A DNA stretch of 64,000 nt from IMG/VR virus record IMGVR_UViG_3300005563_000029, positions 1-64,000 of that record; one strand, written 5' to 3'. The stretch's first letter is position 1; each line of letters opens with the position of its first letter. Made by a program: the position numbers and the translations under genes. Below, in pieces: positions 41,973 to 50,506 of this stretch. The stretch is from a virus. The notes under the pieces were generated by a model. The model was not told the DNA's origin, made no database searches, and saw nothing but the letters and a program-made list of their open reading frames with translations.

Positions 41973-42431
41973 TCAGACAGGGCCGTCCTCGGTGTTCTTC
42001 GACGACGGCTGCACGGGCTTGCCGATGTCGCGGTGTTCGACGTCGGCGCCGTGGCCCTGCGCGCGGAGCCGCCGGGCGATCTCCTCGGCGATGGCGACGG
42101 AGCGGTGCCGTCCGCCCATGCAGATGATCAGCGCGTCCTGGCGGTGGCCGGTGGTGCGGGTCCAGGTGTAGGCGGCGAGGATCCGGCCGACGGTGTCGTC
42201 GATGATCTGCTGGGCGCCGGGCGTGTTCAGGACGTGGTCGCGGACTTTCGCGTCGAGCCCGGTCAGCTTGATCATGCCGGGGTCGTCGGCGGGGTTCCGC
42301 AGCGCGGTGCGCAGGTCGACCAGGATCGTCGGGGCGGTGCACTCAGGCAGCGGACCGTGCAGGACGCCGGCGGTGGTGATGACGGTGCGGATCATGTCGG
42401 TGTCGACGGGCAGGGTCGGGTTCGACATCAT
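41973..42431 (-). CDS. RapZ C-terminal domain-like protein
   Basis: 152 residues, ATG 42431 with AGGAG. The second half has 'ALIICMGGRHRSVAIAEEIARRL' and 'VEHRDIGKP', the signature of the RapZ C-terminal (RNase-adapter/phosphosugar-sensing) domain, with 'VDLRTALRNPADDPGMIKLTG' before it. Single-domain versions without the P-loop half are found in actinobacterial integrative and conjugative elements. Role unknown; it could bind a nucleotide or sugar phosphate. It is encoded after the FtsK/DUF2637 genes. Confidence 0.75.
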   Translation of the reverse strand: MMSNPTLPVDTDMIRTVITTAGVLHGPLPECTAPTILVDLRTALRNPADDPGMIKLTGLDAKVRDHVLNTPGAQQIIDDTVGRILAAYTWTRTTGHRQDALIICMGGRHRSVAIAEEIARRLRAQGHGADVEHRDIGKPVQPSSKNTEDGPV

Positions 42432-42533
42432 GGTGGTGTCTCCTACGGGTGTAGTCCGTTGGGGGATTGGGTCGGTCGCCTGGCAGGGCGGCCGGCCCTT
42501 CTTTGTGCTCTGAGAATCAGTATGCTGCGATGC

Positions 42534-42551
42534 GCGATAGATCGCTATAAT
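42534..42551. promoter_or_regulatory. palindrome next to a TATAAT box
   Basis: GCGAT-AG-ATCGC (42534-42545) directly abuts TATAAT (42546-42551, plus strand) in an AT-rich gap of 161 bp between minus-strand genes. On the minus strand it reads ATTATAGCGAT. A promoter or operator for the RapZ-like gene, or an antisense promoter, is possible. Confidence 0.3.
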
Positions 42552-42592
42552 TTGCAGGGGTTTCCTGTTGCCTTACGCGCTGAGGTGGCTTG

Positions 42593-43162
42593 CTAGGACT
42601 GTTTCCTGCTTCGGGAGCTTGATTTCCGCCAGCCCAGCAGCTCCTCGGCGTGGCGGTCGGCGCGACGACCGGCGGCCTGAGCGTTCCGCAGCGCCTTCTG
42701 ATACTCCGCCTCGGCTTTGCGTAGCCGCCGCTCCGGGTTAGCTGACTCCGAACCGGCGAAGGTGCCGTCGGGGTTCTGCAGGAACCGCTCTCTGATCGGC
42801 TCTGCTTTAGGCTGCCGCGCCGATGGCGCGGAAGCTGTACTTCGGCGTCTCGTGGTGCCGGGCTTCGATGCCTGGGACGGCTTCGAAGGCTGAGAGGCTG
42901 TGCGGTAGCCAACGGTCTTCTTTGGCCGTGTGTGCTTCTTCTTCTGCGGGGCCTTCGTCTCCACCACGCGTCCGTCGGCCTCGATACGCATGTAGCGGGT
43001 CCGGACGCGCCCGGTCAGCCCGTCTCGTTCCTTCACCGGGAAGGTCTTGCTGAACGTGAGCCCGAGCAGCTTCTTCAGCTCGCCCTTCGTCGGGCCGTTG
43101 TGGCCGAACAGGACGCGCCACAACAGGCCGGGCTTGTGGCTGCCCTTCTTGCGGGCGGCCAT
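42593..43162 (-). CDS. basic protein of transfer module, unknown
   Basis: 189 residues; ATG overlaps the translocase stop (TAATG). Strongly basic: Lys/Arg/Ser-rich middle, N-terminal 'HKPGLLWRVLFGHNGPTKGEL' suggests a DNA-binding or membrane-proximal part. Coupled to the FtsK-like gene, so probably an accessory to DNA transfer. Confidence 0.6.
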   Translation of the reverse strand: MAARKKGSHKPGLLWRVLFGHNGPTKGELKKLLGLTFSKTFPVKERDGLTGRVRTRYMRIEADGRVVETKAPQKKKHTRPKKTVGYRTASQPSKPSQASKPGTTRRRSTASAPSARQPKAEPIRERFLQNPDGTFAGSESANPERRLRKAEAEYQKALRNAQAAGRRADRHAEELLGWRKSSSRSRKQS

Positions 43163-45381
43163 TAGGCATCCTTCCTGACGGGTTCGTCAACCATGTCGAT
43201 GCGCCACCAGCGCTCAGCCCGACCGTCCTTCACCGAGGTGATGAACCCACGGTCGTTCCACGCGCGCAGCCGGGTGCGGACGTTCGACTCGGAGGTGAAC
43301 CCGTCAAGCTGCTTCGCGGCCAGCTCCATCGCGGTGGCGCCTTCGCTGCCGTACTCGCCTAGCAGGTTCCACAGAGCGAGGTGCTTCAACTCGACTGCCT
43401 CGTTGGTGTTCGGGTAGGTCGTAACGAGCCGCAGATCGGGGCGGCGCCCTTCGACCTGCACCGAGTCAACGACGCGGCTCGTGCGGTAGCCGCCACCGCC
43501 ACCGGAAGGCGGCGGGTCGAACATTTCCAGCGGATCCTGCCCGGCGGCGATTGCCTCGTCGAACGCGTTCATGCCGGCCTCGAAGTCTTCTGCAGCCATG
43601 GAGTCCAGCCGCTCCACGCGCCCTTCGTAGCGAGCCACGTAGTCGGCTGCGGTTTCGACATCCACGAACGGCGGCTTGCGATGGTAGGGCCTGGGGTAGG
43701 TCAGCGACTTCACCAGGAACTTCCCGACGCCGTCGAGCTGGTCCACTCGGAAGCCGTCCTTCTCGGCGGTGGCACCGAACTGCATGCGGCTGACTTCCTT
43801 CTCGCCACGGAACGCCGTGTGCTCGCCGAACTGGTGCCGGGCGTCGGTGTTGGGGCCGAACACCGGGCCGGACGGGACCTGTGTCGCAACGGCGTAGGTG
43901 ACCTTCGATGCGGCGACCAGCGCCAGGTTCGACTTCAGGATCGGGGGCGCCAGCTTCGGGTAGCGCAGTGTCAGCTCGGCAAGCTCGTCGATGATCACCA
44001 CGATGCGCGGTCCTTCGGCCAGGTCCCACTCGTCGATGCCGCGCTCGCGCATGCGGCGGCCCCGTCCGGCGGCGATTGCTTTTACCCCGTATTGGATTCG
44101 CAGTCCGTCAATCGGGTCGGTGGCGAGGCGGTACATCACCGGCTCGAACATTCCCAGGCCTGGAGCACCGTCTTTGCAGTCGATGCCGATGCGCACGATC
44201 GGGCATTCGAGTGTTTTCACGATCAGGTAGCGCAGATACGCGGACTTGCCCATGCGGGTGCGGCCGGTGATGAGCTTGTGTTCGCGGAAGTCGGTTTCGG
44301 TTTTCCGGCCGGCTTCGTCAATGGCGCTGAGGAACGGCTTCTCGACGGTGGTCGCCATGGCGCCGTCCCACGGGTAGTCCTCGTCGGTGCGGTCGGGACC
44401 GTCGTAGACGGTGATCACACCCTTGGCGCCGTGGGTGGGTTCGATCTCGATACGGCGTGCGCGGGCGTTGCTTTTGATCACCTCGTGCTTCTTCGCCAAC
44501 TGTTCGGGTGAGAGGGTTCCGGCGGGTAGTTCGAACGGGAGCCGCCAGGTGTCTTCGGCGACCTTCATCGGCGAACCAAACCACGTGCCGTTGATCTTCA
44601 TGGCTTCCAGTGCCTGCCGCAGCCGGTGCTCATATGGGTTCGACGGCATGCGGTTGTCCGGCAGGGCGAACGGCGGGATCACCGGCAACGACATCCCGGC
44701 ACCCGGCATCGGGCCCGGGTTGGAGGCGGCAGCGAAGTCGATGACTGCGCGCACTGCCCGGTGCCGGGCGTACTGCTGCCACGCCCACTTGCCGCCGTAG
44801 ACGGCGGCAGCGGATCCGGCAGCGAGCATGCAGCCGATGCCGGAGAACCCGGCGCCGACTGCCGCTCCGCCGGAGAACGCTGCCGCCCCGATGCCGAGCA
44901 GCGTCCGGGTGCCGCCACGGTCTGCGGGCTCGACGTCGGCATCGCGGGCCACGAGATTGCCGGCCATGGTTCCGAACGCACCGAAGGCCATGAATACTGC
45001 GCCAGCGGTGGTGAACCCGGCAGACATGAGGGCGTGCAGTGGTTCGGAGTGGGCCCAGAACCCGAGCCCGGACCAGGATGCGATGGCGACGCCGGGCCAG
45101 ACGTGGGTCCAACCAGGCCATGCGGCGATGGCGGATCGGGACGTCGGCCGCGGCAGATCGGAGGCGAGGAGCGCGTTGAGGGTGAGCTGGCCGTGTCGGC
45201 TCAGATCGTTGTAGTTGTAGCCGCCCTGCTGGCCCGGGAACACAGCTGAAGGCCAGGTGAGACCGCCTTCGTCGGGCATGTCGGGAGCCATCTGGGAATT
45301 GAGCCGATCCGGCATGAGGTGGCCGCCCCACCGGCCGTCATCCGGTGAAACGACGATCTCGTCGGTGTCATGTCGTGTCAT
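43162..45381 (-). CDS. FtsK/SpoIIIE-family DNA translocase (TraB-like)
   Basis: 739 residues from ATG 45381, overlapping the upstream stop (TGATG). N-terminal third has several hydrophobic segments ('GWTHVWPGVAIASW', 'FMAFGAFGTMAGNL', 'AAVYGGKW'). ATPase: Walker A GRTRMGKS at 373-380, Walker B IVVIIDELAE at 460-469. The C-terminal 80 residues form a winged helix ('VELKHLALWNLL' ... 'RLRAWNDRGFITSV'), comparable to FtsK-gamma or the TraB clt-binding domain. Streptomyces TraB proteins move double-stranded plasmid DNA between mycelial compartments; size and organisation fit that group better than chromosomal FtsK. Confidence 0.88.
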   Translation of the reverse strand: MTRHDTDEIVVSPDDGRWGGHLMPDRLNSQMAPDMPDEGGLTWPSAVFPGQQGGYNYNDLSRHGQLTLNALLASDLPRPTSRSAIAAWPGWTHVWPGVAIASWSGLGFWAHSEPLHALMSAGFTTAGAVFMAFGAFGTMAGNLVARDADVEPADRGGTRTLLGIGAAAFSGGAAVGAGFSGIGCMLAAGSAAAVYGGKWAWQQYARHRAVRAVIDFAAASNPGPMPGAGMSLPVIPPFALPDNRMPSNPYEHRLRQALEAMKINGTWFGSPMKVAEDTWRLPFELPAGTLSPEQLAKKHEVIKSNARARRIEIEPTHGAKGVITVYDGPDRTDEDYPWDGAMATTVEKPFLSAIDEAGRKTETDFREHKLITGRTRMGKSAYLRYLIVKTLECPIVRIGIDCKDGAPGLGMFEPVMYRLATDPIDGLRIQYGVKAIAAGRGRRMRERGIDEWDLAEGPRIVVIIDELAELTLRYPKLAPPILKSNLALVAASKVTYAVATQVPSGPVFGPNTDARHQFGEHTAFRGEKEVSRMQFGATAEKDGFRVDQLDGVGKFLVKSLTYPRPYHRKPPFVDVETAADYVARYEGRVERLDSMAAEDFEAGMNAFDEAIAAGQDPLEMFDPPPSGGGGGYRTSRVVDSVQVEGRRPDLRLVTTYPNTNEAVELKHLALWNLLGEYGSEGATAMELAAKQLDGFTSESNVRTRLRAWNDRGFITSVKDGRAERWWRIDMVDEPVRKDA

Positions 45382-46436
45382 CAGAAGGACACCTCGGCGT
45401 GGCTGGGCTCGCGGCCGGCCGGGTTGTCGTCTTCGGTTTCGCCGCCTTCCAGGAGCTTCTCGACGGCGGCGCGGATGTTCCGTTCGGACCGCGGAGAGCC
45501 GGGGATCTTGAGGTCGGGGTGGGCATTGCGGAGCAGGCTCGCAAGGACCGGCGCCGTGGGTGCTTCGCCGTGCTTGTCGGAGTAGCGCTGCCACAGCGGC
45601 AATGCCAGCTTCGCCCAGTCGGTGGCAGAGGGGCGCCCGCTGCCGTCGGTCGTTGTCGTCGCACCGTCCCGCTTGCCGTTGCCGCTTGCCGCTGCCGGGG
45701 CGGGCTCATTGCCGCTGCCGTCGGCAGGCATTGCCGCGGCGGTTGCCGTTGCCACTTCCTCCAACGCCGTTGCCGCTGCCGGGGCGGGTTCGGCTGCTGC
45801 CTTCTTCGGTGCCGCGGGCTTCGGTGCCGCTGCCGGTGCCGTCCGGGTGTCGGTGAGTTGCCGTAGCAGCCACGGCCCGACGAAGCCCATCGCCATCAGA
45901 AGGAACGGCCCGACGGCGGAGAAGCCGGCGAGCTGGTACCGGTGGACGTAGATCGACGGTCCGCAGTTGAGCGCGAACATGATCAGCGCGCAGATGATCG
46001 ACAGTGCGTGGACGCGCCACAGTTCGGACTCGGACATGCCGCGGTACGACAGCCATGTCGCGGCGACGATCATGCCGGTGGCGGTGAGGTCGACGGCGGG
46101 GCCGGTGAGGTAGGCGATGCGCCAGTCGATGCCGAGGCTCTTGCCGAGGTCGCCGACGTTGCCGAACGAGAACAGGAACGTCAGCAGCGGCACGACGGCC
46201 ATGACGAACAGGACGATGCCGACGATGATGCGCTCGACGCGGTCGGGCTGCTTGGACTCGTCGGCGGTCTTGGAATTGCGGTTTCTGGCTTTAGGCTGTG
46301 CGGTGTTCACGTCGATCCCTGAAATCGCGTGTGACACAGCAGCCCGGCGGTTTGTGCTGGCCGCCGGGTTTTGCTGAGGCCCCAACCTCGCGTCCACTTT
46401 ATCCGGATCGCCGGGGGTATCAAAGTTCGAATTCAC
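45381..46436 (-). CDS. DUF2637 / SpdB2-like membrane protein
   Basis: 351 residues from GTG 46436, overlapping the previous stop (GTGA). Four hydrophobic segments in the first 200 residues ('GIVLFVMAVVPLLTFLFSFG', 'GPAVDLTATGMIVAATW', 'ALSIICALIMFALNCGPSIY', 'VGPFLLMAMGFVGPWLL'), an Ala/Pro-rich linker, and a helical C-terminus with 'DWAKLALPLWQRYSD' and a short winged-helix-like tail. DUF2637 proteins are the spread (Spd) membrane proteins of Streptomyces conjugative plasmids. Encoded directly before the TraB-like ATPase. Confidence 0.8.
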   Translation of the reverse strand: MNSNFDTPGDPDKVDARLGPQQNPAASTNRRAAVSHAISGIDVNTAQPKARNRNSKTADESKQPDRVERIIVGIVLFVMAVVPLLTFLFSFGNVGDLGKSLGIDWRIAYLTGPAVDLTATGMIVAATWLSYRGMSESELWRVHALSIICALIMFALNCGPSIYVHRYQLAGFSAVGPFLLMAMGFVGPWLLRQLTDTRTAPAAAPKPAAPKKAAAEPAPAAATALEEVATATAAAMPADGSGNEPAPAAASGNGKRDGATTTTDGSGRPSATDWAKLALPLWQRYSDKHGEAPTAPVLASLLRNAHPDLKIPGSPRSERNIRAAVEKLLEGGETEDDNPAGREPSHAEVSF

Positions 46437-46726
46437 GGTGTGGCTCTCCGGATCAGTTCGGGCGCGCCTCGGGTGATGTACGAGGCGGTCGCGGTGACGG
46501 CGGCAAAGATCAGCAGCAGTGCGTAGGGGGCGCCGGTAGCGGGCCAGGTAAGCAGCCACAGCCCGAGGCCAGATGCAGCGGTGCGGCGTCCGTAGCGTGC
46601 GTATAGGTGGGTGAGGCGCAGGGTTTCGGTGTCGGGCGCGGTGGTAGCGCAGGCGAGGAACGCGAAGGTTCCAGCGCCGGCGGCGCAGGCTCCGAGGAGC
46701 AGCAGGGCGCAGGTGATAGTGGTCAT
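46433..46726 (-). CDS. small membrane protein of transfer module
   Basis: 97 residues from ATG 46726. Two hydrophobic segments ('TTITCALLLLGACAAGAGTF' and 'YALLLIFAAVTATASYI') and Arg-rich loops. Overlaps the DUF2637 gene start by 4 nt. Likely an Spd-type spread factor. Not recognised more precisely. Confidence 0.6.
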   Translation of the reverse strand: MTTITCALLLLGACAAGAGTFAFLACATTAPDTETLRLTHLYARYGRRTAASGLGLWLLTWPATGAPYALLLIFAAVTATASYITRGAPELIRRATP

Positions 46727-46756
46727 GGCGGTGGTACTCCTCTCGACTTGCTGGAA

Positions 46757-46802
46757 CCCGGCCGTCACACTGAGGTTGGGGACTCGGAGTGTGACGGCCG
46801 GG
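46757..46802. terminator. long-stem hairpin within the operon
   Basis: Perfect 15-bp stem CCCGGCCGTCACACT (46757-46771) with 46788-46802 and a 16-nt loop, in the 165-bp gap after the 75-aa gene. It probably attenuates transcription into the Spd/TraB genes or protects the 3' end of the upstream message. Confidence 0.7.
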
Positions 46803-46891
46803 GCTTGTGGGTCAGCGCCGCCTGGGCTGGCTGGCGGGCTTGACTTGGACGGCCCGGACAGAAGGACTAGCGGGCCGGTGCTTGCCGAGCG

Positions 46892-47119
46892 TCAGAACCA
46901 GCGGCGCTTCGCAGCCTTGGCCGTTTCACGGGCCTGCTCGTCGAGGTAGTCCTGGTCGCCCTTGCGCTGCTGCGTCCAGCCGTGGATGAACTCGTGGTCG
47001 ACGCGGCCGAACGGTCCGCGGCGTGCGTTCTCGACGCCGTCCTGGGTTTCCTTGCGGTGGGCCTCGGCGCGGTTCTTCGCTTCGGTGGCGGCTTGCTGGC
47101 GGGCCTGTGAGCGGGACAT
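46892..47119 (-). CDS. 75-aa charged protein, unknown
   Basis: ATG 47119 with AAAGGAA. Very polar ('RQQAATEAKNRAEAHRKETQ', 'TQQRKGDQDYLDEQARETAK'), likely helical. Unrecognised. Lies between two hairpins (46757-46802, 47141-47158). Confidence 0.55.
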   Translation of the reverse strand: MSRSQARQQAATEAKNRAEAHRKETQDGVENARRGPFGRVDHEFIHGWTQQRKGDQDYLDEQARETAKAAKRRWF

Positions 47120-47140
47120 TGTTCCGGTTCCTTTCGTCTG

Positions 47141-47158
47141 GCCCGGCGGGTGCCGGGC
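47141..47158. terminator. short hairpin
   Basis: GCCCGGC (47141-47147) pairs with GCCGGGC (47152-47158), loop GGGT, in the gap between two small genes. Modest stem; could be an attenuator. Confidence 0.4.
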
Positions 47159-47165
47159 TGGTGGT

Positions 47166-47366
47166 TCAGCTGTGCTTCGCGAACGAGGCGGCGGCGCGCT
47201 GGTAGAAGGCGAGGGTCTCCGAGTCGGTGTTGGTCTTGGTGGGCTCCTCGCCGTTGCGGTCGAGCTGGCCGGTGTAGCCGGAGGCGCGTTCGGTCTGGAA
47301 GTTCTTGTCGGCGTTGGCCGGCTTTTCCTTGCTGATGGTCAGTTGCGGGGTCCGCGTCAGGGTCAT
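47166..47366 (-). CDS. 66-aa polar protein, unknown
   Basis: ATG 47366. Polar, rich in Thr, Glu, Asn and Lys ('SKEKPANADKNFQTERASG'). No recognised family. Part of the small-gene string of the transfer operon. Confidence 0.5.
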   Translation of the reverse strand: MTLTRTPQLTISKEKPANADKNFQTERASGYTGQLDRNGEEPTKTNTDSETLAFYQRAAASFAKHS

Positions 47367-47387
47367 GTCGTTGTCCTCTCGTGTCGG

Positions 47388-47627
47388 TCAGTGCCCGAGC
47401 GGGTTCGCCGGGGCGTGGTCGGTGTGGTCGGTGACGCCGGGGTTTTCGGCGTGGTGGGCCATGGCGGTGAAGATCGGCTGCCACTGGCTGGTGTCGACCG
47501 GGATCCAGTCCGGTGCCACGACGGCCGGGGTGTCGCCGATCGCGTCCTGCACGGTGCGGCTGGTGGTGGCGGTGTAGGCCTCGTGTAGCGGGTTCGGGCC
47601 GGCGTCGAGGCGGCGGAAAAGGTTCAC
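47388..47627 (-). CDS. 79-aa protein, unknown
   Basis: GTG 47627 overlaps the preceding stop (GTGA), which supports the start over longer frames. Contains 'NLFRRLDAGPNPLHEAYTAT' and 'TSQWQPIFTAMAHHAENPG'. Unrecognised. Confidence 0.55.
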   Translation of the reverse strand: MNLFRRLDAGPNPLHEAYTATTSRTVQDAIGDTPAVVAPDWIPVDTSQWQPIFTAMAHHAENPGVTDHTDHAPANPLGH

Positions 47628-48094
47628 TGCATCGCCTCCTCGATCAGCGCCGCGTGCTGCGCGTCGAGGTCGCCTGCCATGGCCCGGATCCGGTCGTCGT
47701 CCAGGTCGCTCATGGGCGGCGGCGCGGTCGGCGGCTGGTCGCCATCCCAGCCGAGCCACACTCCACCGGCATCGCCGTCGTCATCGTTGTGGGCCGGGCA
47801 CAGGTGGCAGGGCCGGTCTTCCTCGTTGAGGACCTCGTGAGACTTGTCGGCAATCAGGCTGTAGCCGATCCCAGCCAAAACCAGCGGCACGGTGGCGAAC
47901 GCCGCAACGGGACGCACGGCTGCGATCACGTTGAGAACGGAAGTAGCGACGACGACCTTGGCGACGCTGACGCGGTGGTACCAGCCGAGCATGATGCGGC
48001 GTGCAGCACGGCGCTGTTCGAGCCACGCGGCGGCGGTGAGTTCGGCGGAGTAGATCCGGGCGCCGAGGTACTGCGCCACCATGAGGGGGTTCAT
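47624..48094 (-). CDS. membrane protein of transfer operon, unknown
   Basis: 156 residues from ATG 48094, overlapping the preceding stop. Two hydrophobic stretches (about 44-62 and 65-82, 'VVVATSVLNVIAAV' and 'FATVPLVLAGIGYSLI'); then an acidic tail with a C-x2-C pair in 'PCHLCPAH'. The tail ends in helical 'AMAGDLDAQHAALIEEAMQ'. Unrecognised. Confidence 0.6.
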   Translation of the reverse strand: MNPLMVAQYLGARIYSAELTAAAWLEQRRAARRIMLGWYHRVSVAKVVVATSVLNVIAAVRPVAAFATVPLVLAGIGYSLIADKSHEVLNEEDRPCHLCPAHNDDDGDAGGVWLGWDGDQPPTAPPPMSDLDDDRIRAMAGDLDAQHAALIEEAMQ

Positions 48095-48687
48095 GGCCGC
48101 CCCGCCTCTCCGTCTTCGCCCCGGTACGGCCCGAACACGTCGGCGTACCGCCAGTCGGCACGCTCCTCGACGCCGGGCCGGTACATGGTGACTTCGATTG
48201 CGCCGTCGGTTCCGGCTGGGACCTCGCGCATCGCCCAGGTGTGGGTGATGCACAGGCAGTCGGCCGCCTCGGCGGTTCCGGCGCCGCCGTCGTAACGGCC
48301 GTGCCTGATCACTGCGACGTGGGCGTGCCACACGTCCTCGACGCCCCAGTCGGCCATGTCGGCGAAGTCGAGTTCGCTGTTGTAGATCTCGCCGTACAGG
48401 CTGTCGAACAGGGCGTGCGGGTCGTCGTGGGTTTCGGTGATGGCGTGGACGGCGGCCATGAATGAGGCGGGGTCGTGGTGGCCGATCGCGACGAGAGTGT
48501 CGTCGTCGCCGCAGCCGCTGATGGTGATGCCGGCGTGGGTGTGGCCGGTGGCGGCGAGCAGGGCGCGGGCGGTGTTCTCGGGCACGGGGCGCGGCGTGTG
48601 GTCGAGTCCGGCGGCGGCGGTGATGCGGGCCTGTTGGGCGGCGTGGCGTGCCGCCATGGCTTCTTCGATGCTGTCGTAGTTGATCAC
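48091..48687 (-). CDS. protein of transfer operon, unknown
   Basis: 198 residues from GTG 48687 (GTGA overlap). N-terminal helical 'DSIEEAMAARHAAQQARIT', then 'GITISGCGDDDTLVAIGHHD' and 'DDPHALFDSLYGEIYNSELD'. Acidic overall, several His/Cys. No family recognised. Coupled to both neighbours. Confidence 0.55.
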   Translation of the reverse strand: MINYDSIEEAMAARHAAQQARITAAAGLDHTPRPVPENTARALLAATGHTHAGITISGCGDDDTLVAIGHHDPASFMAAVHAITETHDDPHALFDSLYGEIYNSELDFADMADWGVEDVWHAHVAVIRHGRYDGGAGTAEAADCLCITHTWAMREVPAGTDGAIEVTMYRPGVEERADWRYADVFGPYRGEDGEAGRP

Positions 48688-48881
48688 GGCCGGGTCTCCT
48701 CTCCGGTGTTGCTGTGGGTGGCGATCCATCGCCGCGCGAACTTCCCAAGCTGCGGAATCTCCGCTGCGGCTTCCCGTGCGGCGGTTTCGGCGTCGTAGTC
48801 TTCGAGGTCGAAGACGTGCTCGCGCAGCCCGGCCAGCAGTACGGCGTCGTAGGCGTCGCCTGCGGTAATGGATTGGGTCAT
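48684..48881 (-). CDS. 65-aa acidic protein, unknown
   Basis: ATG 48881 overlaps the ATPase-like gene's stop (ATGA). 'AGDAYDAVLLAGLREHVFDL' then an acidic helix with 'EDYDAETAAREAAAEIPQL'. Unrecognised. Confidence 0.5.
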   Translation of the reverse strand: MTQSITAGDAYDAVLLAGLREHVFDLEDYDAETAAREAAAEIPQLGKFARRWIATHSNTGEETRP

Positions 48882-49309
48882 CTCGACCACTCCACATTCA
48901 GCTCAAACCAGACGATCTTGCCTGCGCGGGTTTTGGTCTCGCCCCACCTGGTCGCCAGCGTGGACACGATCAGCAGTCCGCGGCCGTGCTCGTCGTCAGC
49001 CAAGTCCGAAACCGGGATGGCCAGGTCAGGATCAGAAACAGTGACCCGCAGGTGCCCGTGCCACCAGGCGGCGGTGACGGTGACGTCGTCGACGCCGGCG
49101 TTGTGCACAAGTGCGTTAGTGACGACTTCCGACACCAGCAGCACCGCGTTCTCGGCGGTATCGCCGTGCACGTCCCACTGCGCGAGGGTCTTGCCCAGCC
49201 ATGCGCGGGCCTCGGCCACGGACGTTAAGGCGCGGGGCACGATGGTGTCGGCAAAGCTCGGTGCGTCGGTCACAGGGTGGTCCAGACGGGTCATGGTGGC
49301 GACGGTCAT
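48878..49309 (-). CDS. RsbW/SpoIIAB-like anti-sigma ATPase (HATPase_c_2)
   Basis: 143 residues from ATG 49309. The GHKL fold is readable: N box 'LLVSEVVTNALVHN' with Glu and Asn, then 'GHLRVTVSDPDLAIP' (G1-like D-x-G variant), and 'DDEHGRGLLIVSTLATRWG' (G2 box). Length and composition match short Streptomyces serine-protein-kinase/anti-sigma proteins. The family binds ATP and controls sigma or anti-anti-sigma factors. In a mobile element it may tune host sigma activity; no partner gene is seen. Confidence 0.85.
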   Translation of the reverse strand: MTVATMTRLDHPVTDAPSFADTIVPRALTSVAEARAWLGKTLAQWDVHGDTAENAVLLVSEVVTNALVHNAGVDDVTVTAAWWHGHLRVTVSDPDLAIPVSDLADDEHGRGLLIVSTLATRWGETKTRAGKIVWFELNVEWSR

Positions 49310-49314
49310 GGGGA

Positions 49315-49677
49315 TCAGCCCCTGTCGAGGGTGTCGGTAACGGGCACGATGAGGCGGCCGTTCTGGCGGGCCCAGGCGTGGGCGCGTTGTTCGGCGGTGG
49401 AGACAGCGGCGCACCGCGGCGGGGCCTGTATCTGCCAGGTGACGCCGGCGCCGAACGCTTGGAACGCCCAGACGGTGCCGTCGGAGGCGGTGTGCGGGCC
49501 GGGCATGTCGTGGGTTTCGGCGATACGGGCCACGTCCTCAGCGCTTCCGGCCTTGATGATGACCGGCAGGTAGTCCCACACGGGCAGGGTCGCGTCGTAC
49601 TCGATCCAGTCCCGCAGTGCAGTCAGCCCTTTGACGGCGGCGGCGTGACGGGCAATCCGGTCGGTGTGCTCGTTCAC
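49315..49677 (-). CDS. protein of transfer operon, unknown
   Basis: 120 residues from GTG 49677 (GTGA overlap with the upstream stop). Helical N-terminus, then 'ALRDWIEYDATLPVWDYLPV' and 'SDGTVWAFQAFGAGVTWQI'. Ends 6 bp before the anti-sigma-like gene. Unrecognised. Confidence 0.55.
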   Translation of the reverse strand: MNEHTDRIARHAAAVKGLTALRDWIEYDATLPVWDYLPVIIKAGSAEDVARIAETHDMPGPHTASDGTVWAFQAFGAGVTWQIQAPPRCAAVSTAEQRAHAWARQNGRLIVPVTDTLDRG

Positions 49678-50261
49678 TGGGTCACCGCGCAGTTCTCGGC
49701 GTGGACGGTGGCGAGCCCGGTGACGTCGGCCCGGCCGCGGGTCAGGTCGCGGATGGTGGCGGCGGGGCTGTACACGAGCACGTGGAACCGGCCGCAGCGG
49801 GAGCAGGCCACGTCCAGGCAGTTGTGGTTTGGGTCGTGGATGACGGCCACGGTGGTGCGGTCCGTGCCCGGGATGATCGCGAGAATGTTCTCGGCGGTGA
49901 CCGGCTTGCGGGCCGCGGTGAGGGCTTCGGCGGGGATCCACACGCTATTCCCGGTGACGCGCAGCACCAGCCAATACCCGAACATGTGGCCGTGGAACTC
50001 CATGCCGGCGACGACACCGCCGGCGCCCGGGTGCTCGGGCGCGTCCGGGCGGACACGGACCTTGTCGCCGTCTGCGAACAGCGGCGTGCCGTGCGGCAGA
50101 ATCGTCAGCGCGTCCTCGGCAGCGAACCAGGCGACGCCGTCGGCGCAGTCGATGATGTAGTCGTGGCCGTTGCCGGCGCCGACGTACTCACGGACGGTGC
50201 CGACGCGGGCCAAGCTGGCGCGGGTATAGACGACGCGGTCTTCAGGGTTGAAGGCGGTCAT
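49674..50261 (-). CDS. protein of transfer operon, unknown
   Basis: 195 residues from ATG 50261 overlapping the previous stop (TGATGA). Two SH3-like beta stretches ('EDRVVYTRASLARVGTVREY', 'GDKVRVRPDAPEHPG'), and a C-x2-C in 'VACSRCGRFHVLVY'. May be an RNA- or DNA-associated protein. Unrecognised. Confidence 0.55.
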   Translation of the reverse strand: MTAFNPEDRVVYTRASLARVGTVREYVGAGNGHDYIIDCADGVAWFAAEDALTILPHGTPLFADGDKVRVRPDAPEHPGAGGVVAGMEFHGHMFGYWLVLRVTGNSVWIPAEALTAARKPVTAENILAIIPGTDRTTVAVIHDPNHNCLDVACSRCGRFHVLVYSPAATIRDLTRGRADVTGLATVHAENCAVTQ

Positions 50262-50506
50262 CACGACTCACCCGCCTCATCGGCCGACGCCTCAGCCAGG
50301 GTGAGAAAGCCTGCGGCCACGAAGACCCGCGTGTCGGGCTTGTCGTCGAACACGACCGCGTAGCCGTCGGCGGGCTCGGCGTTGAAAGGGCCGGTGCCGT
50401 ATGCGGAAAACACGACCGTCGCCTGCGCCTGCTGCGTGGTCTGCTCCTGGGCGTTGCCGAACACCCAGGTGACGGTGACGCGGTCGTCGGGCTGGAATTT
50501 GCTCAC
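50261..50506 (-). CDS. 81-aa protein with SH3-like start, unknown
   Basis: GTG 50506 (GTGA overlap). Starts 'KFQPDDRVTVTWVFGNAQ', similar in form to the next gene's opening ('FNPEDRVVYTRA'), so the two may be related. Small, neutral, no cysteine. Unrecognised. Confidence 0.55.
   Translation of the reverse strand: MSKFQPDDRVTVTWVFGNAQEQTTQQAQATVVFSAYGTGPFNAEPADGYAVVFDDKPDTRVFVAAGFLTLAEASADEAGES

Noticed and set aside
48100-48748. Long upstream extensions of several transfer-operon genes
   Set aside because: They overlap the preceding gene in Arg/Pro-rich shadow sequence; the GTGA/ATGA starts are better supported.
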